Below, one piece after another: positions 5,996 to 12,167 of a stretch of 12,167 nucleotides of DNA. Made by a program: the position numbers and the translations under genes. Positions within the stretch are counted from its first letter, which is position 1. Every line of letters begins with the position of its first letter. The DNA is from Bacteroidales bacterium (GTDB taxonomy: Bacteria > Bacteroidota > Bacteroidia > Bacteroidales > Muribaculaceae): contig CAADVV010000191.1 of NCBI GenBank assembly GCA_900752535.1, positions 1 through 12,167 on the forward strand, written 5' to 3'. The notes below the pieces were generated by a model that ran no database searches, was not told the origin of the DNA, and saw nothing but the letters and a program-made list of their open reading frames with translations.

Positions 5996-6884
5996 TTATC
6001 TTATTTTACTCACCATATCTTCAAATTCGGAAGAACGGATATAGCCTTTTGTCCTGCCGTTCAAGCTGATTTCACTCAGATAACCTTTTTCGGTAAGGCT
6101 TCTTAAGTCTGATTTCGCGGTATTGTGTGTCACCCCATATTTTCCTACAATATCAGTTGAGACAAGCACGATATCAGAATTTTCTATACAAAGACTCAAA
6201 ATTTCAGCCTGACGTGCTGTAATGTTGCCAAGATGTAAAAGTTTCTCAGATTTCTTTTTCTCGTTATTTTTACGTTTGATATATCTGCTCAGCGCATCAA
6301 AAGATTTGAGGAGCACGTCTAAATTATACTGTACGAAATATCCTATATCATTGCCATCAGCTTCAGAATAGAGAAAAGCCTTCTCATAAGATTTCTTGGA
6401 ACCCTTAATAATGGCGTGATATAGATAGATATTGCACGAGCCAATAATTTGATTTCATCATATACCAATAAAACAGGGCTCTTGCGGTACGGCCATTCCC
6501 ATCAGCAAAAGGGTGGTAATATCCTACAAGGAAGTGTATTGTGATAGCCTTAATTATCGGATGAATAAAAATTTCAGTATTCTCATTATTGAAAAATGCG
6601 CATAGGCTGTTCAAGAACTCACTCAAACACTCTGCGGCTGGTGGTGTATGTACAATTTCCCCTGTTATGCCATTACCTACCACAATATTTTTATCATCCC
6701 GCCTCAGACGACCGGCTGCATCTGGAATATCAAGCGCATTTTCAGTCATCATACCATGGACTTGCATTATAAATGCAGGGGTCAACGATTCTTTTGCATG
6801 TTCTCTAATGAAATTGATAGTATTATAGTTATTTAAAATCATGCGCTGACTTTTATCTTTTGGAGAAATCTTTTTACGGAGCAT
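5996..6884 (-). pseudogene. Fic-domain protein, N-terminally truncated and frameshifted
   Basis: Two frames make one Fic gene. The upstream part (6884-6405) carries the Fic active-site loop HPFADGNGRTARAL (from residue 124), with the catalytic His and the Asp-Gly-Asn-Gly-Arg core intact, and a flap-like GITGEIVHTPP. After the CGC codon for Arg157 the frame reads His-Tyr-stop. Dropping one base near 6413-6414 restores IIKGSKKSYEKAFLYSEAD and a C-terminal winged-helix region (about HLGNITARQAEI onward) to the stop at 5996. Fic proteins usually transfer AMP to Ser, Thr or Tyr of target proteins. Upstream of Met1 only NKEAAKD remains before an in-frame stop, so the usual N-terminal Fic_N region is missing. 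If that region carried the inhibitory (S/T)xxxE(G/N) helix, as in many such proteins, the inhibitor is lost too. The gene is probably dead; a sequencing error could explain the frameshift but not the truncation. Confidence 0.8.
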
Positions 6885-7330
6885 ATCCTTTGCAGCCTCT
6901 TTATTTTATATACAGATATTTGCAGCTTGAAATTATATACAGACTCAATACAGTCTGTTATTAAGTTCCGTCATTAATCAATAAGGTTTTGCATCTGTGT
7001 TACCGTGACCCCCCAATCAACGATTACATTTAAGGAAAATGTAAGCTGTGCCTTTTAATTTGCCCAATCAATGGCTGGCCATTTGCTTGACTATCGCCTA
7101 AGACCGTCTCAAATGGTGCGGTTTGTTTTGCCAAATGCAAACACGGTACACCTGACGCACTCAAATACAGCAATCTACCCGCCATTCAACGTAGATGAAT
7201 ATCGAGCGATGAAATTCATACTATTATTTGATTGCCAATGGCTAAGAAAAGAATAATTTTCTTGGACATTGCTGTTTTTCACATCCAGACCTTATAGTTT
7301 GGCTGTCCAAATCAACACACAAAATCATCC
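6885..7330. other. AT-rich gap with no convincing gene
   Basis: A plus-strand frame at 7071-7256 (61 residues) has no ribosome site, domain or protein-like pattern and is not called. The stretch next to the Fic remnant holds an 11-bp direct repeat (TTATATACAGA at 6906-6916 and 6933-6943) and a small hairpin (ACAGACT at 6939-6945 with AGTCTGT at 6952-6958). These may mark the break where the front of the Fic gene was lost. Confidence 0.4.
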
Positions 7331-7372
7331 TCCGGAATATTCATACTCTGTGGAGAAGATGAATGCTCCGGA
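7331..7372 (-). terminator. Imperfect inverted repeat downstream of the porin gene, possible terminator
   Basis: TCCGGAATATTCAT and ATGAATGCTCCGGA are 14-base arms with two adjacent mismatches around a 14-base loop, about 100 bases after the porin stop. There is no T-run on the minus-strand side, so it may be a transcript-end structure rather than a classical terminator. It is the only clear hairpin after the three-gene transport operon. Confidence 0.3.
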
Positions 7373-7473
7373 AGAATTACAAGCCCTGTCACAACGGTTC
7401 GCTGTCGTCGATTTCGGGCGCAAGTTCAGGATGCCATTTCTGTCTGCATCATTCCAACGCACGACATTGCACT

Positions 7474-8763
7474 TCAGAAATTGAACTGAAGCATCGTGTT
7501 GAAGCGGTTGTCGTGGCGAGAAACTCCGTCCATGTTCACTCGGCGTCCGTAGAGATACTCTACGCCGCATTGCAGTCCGGGCAGTATGGTGTAGAATACG
7601 TTGGCTGCTACGTACTGGGCGTACTTATATTGCTCGTTCCATGGGGTGCTTCCGCCTGTGTAAGACTCCGCATACGCCCTTGACTGGCTGTAGGTGGCGG
7701 ATGCGAAAACCTTTTCGGAGAATGTGTACTGCACTCCTGCGTAAGCTCCCCACGCCTTTACTGCATCAAGATGCCCAGGGTTGCTGGCGTCAGGCGACAT
7801 CACCAGTCCAAGTCCTCCAAGGTCCTGGATATACCCTCCGATGCCGCGGCCGTAGGCTGCCTGATAGTATACCTGCAGAGGGGTCGTGCCGATGGGAGTG
7901 CTTCCGCTTAGCTTAGCCCCCCAGCACACCTTGTTGCGGTTCTTGTCGGCGACAAGGTCGCGGTACTGTATGTTGCGCATCAGTCCCGAAAACCGCAGCC
8001 ATCCGTTTCCGTCGCTCCAGCTATATTGAATGTAAACCGGGATGTCGGGGATTCTCTGGCTCACTTCAGCTGTTGAGGTGGAGGTGGTTATGCTCGACGA
8101 GGATAATTCAAGGCCTGCTGCGACCTTGAACCGCTTTCCAAAGGAATGCGTGTAATCAATCACGTTGTTGTTGACACCCACCAGTCCGCAAGGGCCCTCG
8201 TCGTCGATGGTCGGGGGCGCTGCCGCACCGTCCTCAAAAAGCGATGCCGTGTGGCCGACGGTGAATCCGCGGTAGGTGACATAGGCATGGACGAGCTTGA
8301 ACGCATTGCCCGGGCCGGTGAAGTGGCCGCTGATGTAGGCTCCGACTTTGTTGTCGGTTCCAGGGAGGGCCACGAAGTTGATGAAGATTTTACTCTGTCC
8401 CAGGCTGCCCTGTAGTTTGCCACCGTCACCGGAGGGTGTATCAAAGGGTATCTCGGCAGTTACGAAATCGTTGGGGTCGTCAATAGGATTGCCGAAGTCA
8501 AAGACGCCGACACCCTTTATGAATCCTCCGATTCCGAGATAGAACTTGTTCTCTTTTCCCACGATCGCAAAGCGTGGAGCCCCCGGCTCGTTAAATCTTT
8601 TGGGAGCGTTCTCGATAAAGGCGTTGTAAACTTCCTCATTGGGCTCGCCGGCGTTGAATATGACCTTCACCTCACCAGTGTCGGGGACTGTGGGATGTGT
8701 CTGAGCCGGTGCTGCCAGTGACACGGCTGACGCCGTGATCATTAATGGAATTAAATATTTCAT
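7474..8763 (-). CDS. DcaP-like outer-membrane porin
   Basis: The 429-residue protein has a signal peptide (residues 1 to about 20, ending AAPAQ) and finishes with NTMLQFNF, a terminal Phe typical of barrels inserted by the BAM machinery. Glycine- and aromatic-rich alternating strands run from about residue 73 to the end. The segment FKLVHAYVTYRGFTVGHTAS (155-174), followed by LFEDGAAAPPTIDDEGP, matches the signature region of DcaP-type trimeric porins, which pass dicarboxylates and other small anionic or aromatic compounds. The residues before the barrel (about 25-70) are polar, and whether they form a coiled coil as in DcaP of Acinetobacter is unclear. It is the last gene of an operon, 5 bases after the MFS gene, so it probably carries the same substrate or product across the outer membrane. 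The substrate is unknown. Confidence 0.75.
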   Translation of the reverse strand: MKYLIPLMITASAVSLAAPAQTHPTVPDTGEVKVIFNAGEPNEEVYNAFIENAPKRFNEPGAPRFAIVGKENKFYLGIGGFIKGVGVFDFGNPIDDPNDFVTAEIPFDTPSGDGGKLQGSLGQSKIFINFVALPGTDNKVGAYISGHFTGPGNAFKLVHAYVTYRGFTVGHTASLFEDGAAAPPTIDDEGPCGLVGVNNNVIDYTHSFGKRFKVAAGLELSSSSITTSTSTAEVSQRIPDIPVYIQYSWSDGNGWLRFSGLMRNIQYRDLVADKNRNKVCWGAKLSGSTPIGTTPLQVYYQAAYGRGIGGYIQDLGGLGLVMSPDASNPGHLDAVKAWGAYAGVQYTFSEKVFASATYSQSRAYAESYTGGSTPWNEQYKYAQYVAANVFYTILPGLQCGVEYLYGRRVNMDGVSRHDNRFNTMLQFNF

Positions 8764-8768
8764 GTGAT

Positions 8769-10037
8769 TTAAACATATTCGCTACTCATGCGGAAGGTGA
8801 ATGTCCTGCGTGCGAGCACCACCGCAACCGCGAAAAGCGCAGTTAGAACACTGTTGAGAATAAATGGAAAATGGTTGCTTGTGGTGCCGAAAATATCGCG
8901 AAACAGGTCCACGACGAACGGTGTTGCTGCGACCGCGACATAATTGACTGACAGTACGATAGCCAATGCGAGGGTCGACTTGCGGCCGTCAGTCACCGTG
9001 TAGGTGGCCTTGTCGTAGATAACGGGCTGGAACACACCGTAGCCGAAGCCCATAAGCACCGCGGCCACATAGAGCAGATAATGCTCGCGGGCCGTAGCCA
9101 TCAGCAGCAGACCGACGGCAATGGACACCGTCGCGAGCAGCGATGTACGCTGTCCCAGAAACTTGATGATGTAGGGGAGAACAAACCCCGGCAGAAAGAC
9201 TGCAAGATAGAACAGGGCCGTGACTGTACCTGTTATGTCGCTGCTCATATGATCTTCCTGAATCAGGAACGGCAGGTAGTAGGATATCACCGACACCGCA
9301 TATGTGATGAAGGCGTAGAGCCCCACCAGTCCGACAATGCGCCCGATAATGAACCCCGCGCGGATCTTCTCGCCCTGAACAGGCACTCCGATCCCTGTGG
9401 CCGCCTCCGCCTGTTCAGAACCGGCTCCGGGCGGAGCGCTGTTCATCTTGACGGATGCCGTCGGATTTACATTGCGTACGAACAGTATCAGCGCAAGCGG
9501 TATGGCTGGAATCAGATATACCAGAAATGGTGTGTGCCAGTTGCCATGATTGAGCCAACCAACCACGAAGGGGGCCGCCACAAGGGCCATGTTAGAGATG
9601 CCGCTCTTGATGCCGAGCTGCTGCATGCGGTACTTGCCGGAAAAGATGTCGGCAATTAGGCCTGCGGCCAGCGGAATGACAAGGCCGCAGCCGCAGCCCA
9701 GCAGGCAACTTACGGCAATAAGCATCGGCATGGTGTCGGCAAAGAAATAGAGAATGCCGGCCAGAAGATATATCGCCAGTCCGACGACTACTATCCTTAC
9801 CTTGTCCTTGGATTCGGACAGCTTTCCTGAGAAGAGTACGAACGGTATGATGAGCAGGTTGGGCAATACGGTAAGCAACTGTATCTCAAGATCTCCTGCA
9901 TGTGGAAAAATCCTGTCGAGATTGCCGAGCATTGGGCTGACGGCCAGCCCCGGAAGGTTGACCACCAGCGAAATCGACCATATTGCCAGCAGGGCCGGCA
10001 ATGTGATCGTTCCTTTTCCGGTGGAAATTCGCATCAT
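8769..10037 (-). CDS. Major facilitator superfamily transporter
   Basis: This 422-residue protein has about twelve hydrophobic segments in two halves. They are separated by a hydrophilic Ala/Gly/Glu-rich cytoplasmic loop near residues 192-226. A variant of MFS motif A, GKLSESKDKVR (71-81), lies in the loop between helices 2 and 3. The start (MMRISTGKG) puts helix 1 at about residues 13-35. The family moves small solutes by proton symport or antiport, or effluxes them. The substrate cannot be told from sequence alone. It lies 18 bases after the GadC-like gene and 5 bases before the porin gene, so the three are almost certainly co-transcribed. A likely job is import of the precursor or export of the product of the decarboxylase encoded upstream, but that is inference. 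Confidence 0.88.
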   Translation of the reverse strand: MMRISTGKGTITLPALLAIWSISLVVNLPGLAVSPMLGNLDRIFPHAGDLEIQLLTVLPNLLIIPFVLFSGKLSESKDKVRIVVVGLAIYLLAGILYFFADTMPMLIAVSCLLGCGCGLVIPLAAGLIADIFSGKYRMQQLGIKSGISNMALVAAPFVVGWLNHGNWHTPFLVYLIPAIPLALILFVRNVNPTASVKMNSAPPGAGSEQAEAATGIGVPVQGEKIRAGFIIGRIVGLVGLYAFITYAVSVISYYLPFLIQEDHMSSDITGTVTALFYLAVFLPGFVLPYIIKFLGQRTSLLATVSIAVGLLLMATAREHYLLYVAAVLMGFGYGVFQPVIYDKATYTVTDGRKSTLALAIVLSVNYVAVAATPFVVDLFRDIFGTTSNHFPFILNSVLTALFAVAVVLARRTFTFRMSSEYV

Positions 10038-10055
10038 GGCGTGAATACTTTTCCG

Positions 10056-11633
10056 TTACTTTGTCTGGTTTTCACGCTCGATGGCAGCTTTCACCTCCTC
10101 GTCGGTAGGCTCGTAGCCGGCCGGCCACTTTGATACTTCGCCGGGGGTACGTCCCTCTATCTGCCAGTCAAATGGATAGAAGTCCGTGCCTGCGTCGCGC
10201 CATGTTTTCTTGCGTTTTGCATAGATTATTAGTGGCAGAGCGATAAATACCGCTACACCCAAAGCAAGGATGCCGATATATACCACAGGGCTGCCGGTCT
10301 TGATTTGTGTGGGGGGTACGAAGCTCAGGATGCCTGCTACCACTGCGCCAAGGATGCCGAGTCCGGCCACAAACCACATGCCCAGCTTGCCCCCCGGCAC
10401 GCGGAATCCGCGGTTTTTGTTGGGAGCGGTGTGGCGCAGACGTATGAATGCCACATAGATTATCACTACCATGATCAGGTAGATGATGGTTGTCATCTGA
10501 CTCAGTATCTGGTAGGCCGACTCAACAGAGGGGAGGAGCACAAGCACAAGCGACAGTATTGTTACGATTGCGGCCTGAACATAAAGGATTGTCGTCTGGA
10601 CTCCGTTCTTATTGGTGTGCTGAAGCGACTTGGGCAGATATCCGGCTTTGCCTACTGCAAGCAGACCGGTCGATGGACCTGCTATGACGGCGCTGACCTG
10701 TCCGAGGACACCGAATGTGATCAATACAGCCATCACATTTCCAAGCCACGGTGCGCCTATGGCCGCCCAGAGGTTATTATATGCCACGAGCAGACTCTGG
10801 AGCAGATTGATCTTGCTTTCGGGAATTACTATACCTATGGCGAGCGTGCCGGCTACAAAGATGGCGAGGATTATAAGGACTGCCACCAACACCGACTTCG
10901 GAAAATCACGCGACGGATTCTTCATGCCCGGTACGTGGACCGCCTGAATCTCCATTCCTGCATAGAACAGGAATATGCTTGCGGCGAGTACGATAGTGCC
11001 GAAGTGTTCGAAATCAGGCCAGAACGGTTTGTCGAGAGGAAGGTAAATGGTTTTGCCAAGAAGCAGATACACCACACCCATCACGATGAGCACTGCTGCA
11101 GGGATAATCGTGCCGCACAGACCGCCCAGCGTACTGAGCTTGTTGGCATATTTCATACCCCGGAACGTATTGAATGTACAAATCCAGTATACGCCCAGCA
11201 CTATCAGCAGGGTGTATATGCGGTTGCCGGCCAGTCGGGCATCAAAAGCTTCCGGCCAGAAAATGTAGGCCAGCGACACTGCACCGAACATCAGCACTGC
11301 CGGAAACCAAATCACTACCATTTGCCAGTCGAGATACATGCTCAGCCATCCCGTGCGCGTCCCGAAAGCTTCGGAAACCCAGCGGAACACGCCGCCCGAC
11401 CGAGTATATGTAGAAGCCAGCTCGGCGCAGACCAGAGCATATGGCACAAGAAAGACAAGTGCGGCGAATATATAGTAGAATATGGACGTCAGGCCGAATT
11501 CAGCCTGAGAAGCAAGACCTCTCATACTCACTATGGTGGTCACGATCATGATGGCCATCGCCATCATGGTGAGCTGCTTACCGCCGGTCGGATGAGTCTG
11601 AGGTGTAGACTCTTTGATCTTATTATCAGCCAT
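10056..11633 (-). CDS. APC-family amino acid antiporter, GadC-like (glutamate:GABA antiporter family)
   Basis: From ATG at 11633 the protein has 525 residues and about twelve membrane helices, like E. coli GadC (511). Several stretches match GadC as I recall it: GGVFRWVSEAFGTRTGW near residue 80, a PDFEHFGTIV stretch followed by MKNPSRDFP, IVIPESKINLL, and GPSTGLLAV followed by NKNGVQTT. GadC exchanges cytoplasmic GABA for external glutamate, and relatives exchange other amino acids with their amines. The tail of about 50 residues after the last helix (WRDAGTDFYPFDWQIEG onward) does not resemble the GadC pH plug. The frame extends to an ATG at 11690, but those codons lie in a hairpin, so the 11633 start is preferred. 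It follows the decarboxylase-family gene and leads the MFS and porin genes, which fits a decarboxylation-antiport pair. Which amino acid is exchanged is unknown. Confidence 0.82.
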   Translation of the reverse strand: MADNKIKESTPQTHPTGGKQLTMMAMAIMIVTTIVSMRGLASQAEFGLTSIFYYIFAALVFLVPYALVCAELASTYTRSGGVFRWVSEAFGTRTGWLSMYLDWQMVVIWFPAVLMFGAVSLAYIFWPEAFDARLAGNRIYTLLIVLGVYWICTFNTFRGMKYANKLSTLGGLCGTIIPAAVLIVMGVVYLLLGKTIYLPLDKPFWPDFEHFGTIVLAASIFLFYAGMEIQAVHVPGMKNPSRDFPKSVLVAVLIILAIFVAGTLAIGIVIPESKINLLQSLLVAYNNLWAAIGAPWLGNVMAVLITFGVLGQVSAVIAGPSTGLLAVGKAGYLPKSLQHTNKNGVQTTILYVQAAIVTILSLVLVLLPSVESAYQILSQMTTIIYLIMVVIIYVAFIRLRHTAPNKNRGFRVPGGKLGMWFVAGLGILGAVVAGILSFVPPTQIKTGSPVVYIGILALGVAVFIALPLIIYAKRKKTWRDAGTDFYPFDWQIEGRTPGEVSKWPAGYEPTDEEVKAAIERENQTK

Positions 11634-11663
11634 AATAATAAATCGTTTGTAGATGAAATGTAA

Positions 11664-11697
11664 GGAGCCGGTACCGGACATGTCCGGCACCGGCTCC
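11664..11697 (-). terminator. Strong GC-rich hairpin between the decarboxylase and antiporter genes
   Basis: Two 17-base arms, GGAGCCGGTACCGGACA and TGTCCGGCACCGGCTCC, pair with a single mismatch and almost no loop. On the minus strand it lies 53 bases after the decarboxylase stop and 30 bases before the antiporter start, followed by TTACATTT rather than a pure T-run. It is probably a terminator or attenuator. No promoter fits between it and the antiporter, so some read-through is likely. Confidence 0.65.
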
Positions 11698-11749
11698 GGT
11701 TAGCGGTATCTTAAATGCCGTCAATCTGTGACGTCATTACAGTAGTATC

Positions 11750-12167
11750 TTATCTTGCCGGATAGATGGTGGGATAGGCTTCGCCAATCTTCGTGCCGAC
11801 CTTGTAGTGAACGCCGGGACGGGCTGTGAAGTTGACGTTGCAGGCTGCTTCGAATACCATCACGATATCCGAACCGCCGAACTGGAAGTAGCTGATTTCT
11901 TCGCCCTTGCGCAGAACCTTGCCGACTTCGGCGGTCATGATGACCGACGATACCTGGCCCATGCCCATAGGCAGAACGGCTACCAGACCGATCGGGCTGT
12001 CAAGTACAACCAGGCCTCGGTTCTGCATGAATTCGTATCCGGGATGGTCAGGAGCGTCAAAGGTGTTGACTCTCTTAGCCTCCAGACGGTTACGTCCGGT
12101 TGCGGGATCGGGAACGGCGGGAACTTCAAGATACACGTCGCCCATGATGTCGCGCGACTCGAGAACA
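11750..12167 (-). CDS. Phosphatidylserine-decarboxylase-superfamily enzyme, C-terminal part (partial)
   Basis: The frame is open to the window edge, so the Met at 12145 is probably internal and only the last 138 or so residues are seen. The segment PIGLVAVLPMGMGQVSSVIM followed by KGEEISYFQFGGSDIVMVFE matches the C-terminal part of PSD-family proteins. These self-cleave between Gly and Ser, and the Ser becomes the pyruvoyl cofactor for decarboxylation. Here the site is FGGSD, with the Ser codon at 11872-11870. The housekeeping Bacteroides Psd I recall has FGSR and is only about 228 residues, so this is a different paralogue. Some members of the superfamily, such as fungal PsiD, decarboxylate tryptophan rather than phosphatidylserine. 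The adjacent GadC-like antiporter makes an amino acid decarboxylase a reasonable alternative to lipid synthesis, but not a proven one. Confidence 0.75.
   Translation of the reverse strand, partial: VLESRDIMGDVYLEVPAVPDPATGRNRLEAKRVNTFDAPDHPGYEFMQNRGLVVLDSPIGLVAVLPMGMGQVSSVIMTAEVGKVLRKGEEISYFQFGGSDIVMVFEAACNVNFTARPGVHYKVGTKIGEAYPTIYPAR

Noticed and set aside
7071..7256. Plus-strand 61-codon frame in the gap between the porin and the Fic remnant
   Set aside because: No ribosome site, no promoter and no protein-like features. An ORF of this size is expected by chance.
9081..9659. Plus-strand open frame of 192 codons opposite the MFS gene
   Set aside because: Antisense shadow of a well-supported transporter, with low-complexity charged sequence and no recognisable fold.
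10305..11663. Long plus-strand open frame of 452 codons opposite the antiporter gene
   Set aside because: Its translation is rich in His, Cys, Tyr and Gln with no domain pattern, and it is fully antisense to a clear membrane transporter. It is a by-product of GC-rich coding on the other strand.
11729..11736. TGACGTCA palindrome after the decarboxylase stop
   Set aside because: An 8-base palindrome is common by chance and lies downstream of the gene with no promoter nearby.

Overview
The window looks like Bacteroidales chromosome, from a gut Bacteroides- or Muribaculaceae-like genome. The grounds are an ECF-type sigma factor joined to an envelope barrel, a CotH-family lipoprotein with a C-terminal sorting-like tail, a DcaP-like porin, weak or absent Shine-Dalgarno sequences, and a candidate promoter of the Bacteroidetes TAnnTTTG type. 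All convincing genes are on the minus strand, so transcription runs from high to low coordinates. No rRNA, tRNA, CRISPR array, insertion sequence or phage gene was recognised.

Block A (1-5288, moderate GC). A sigma factor fused through one transmembrane helix and a periplasmic linker to an outer-membrane-type beta-barrel (3708-5249) lies upstream of a tightly packed operon: radical SAM/SPASM enzyme (2564-3631), Gfo/Idh/MocA dehydrogenase (1530-2567), CotH-family lipoprotein (118-1533) and the first 38 codons of an unrecognised gene (1-116). The first three genes overlap by ATGA, and the fourth starts one base after the CotH stop. A stable hairpin sits between the sigma gene and the operon, and a 13-bp direct repeat lies upstream of both.

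Block B (about 5290-7470, clearly AT-rich). This seam is gene-poor. It holds a candidate promoter and dyad for the sigma gene, a small ORF without a normal start codon followed by a possible terminator, a 10-bp-period repeat, and a Fic gene that lacks its N-terminal part and carries a +1 frameshift. The 589 bp above the Fic remnant contain no gene I can support.

Block C (7474-12167, clearly GC-richer). This reads as a transport and decarboxylation module. The 3' part of a phosphatidylserine-decarboxylase-superfamily gene (11750 to the window edge) is followed by a strong GC-rich hairpin, then three closely packed genes: a GadC-like antiporter (10056-11633), an MFS transporter (8769-10037) and a DcaP-like porin (7474-8763). 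The enzyme carries GGSD where the family self-cleaves, unlike the FGSR form I recall for housekeeping Bacteroides Psd. I infer that it may decarboxylate a small amino acid whose exchange is handled by the antiporter. The substrate cannot be read from this sequence.

The most interesting items are the sigma-TM-barrel fusion, the decarboxylase/antiporter/MFS/porin module, and the radical SAM-dehydrogenase-CotH operon.
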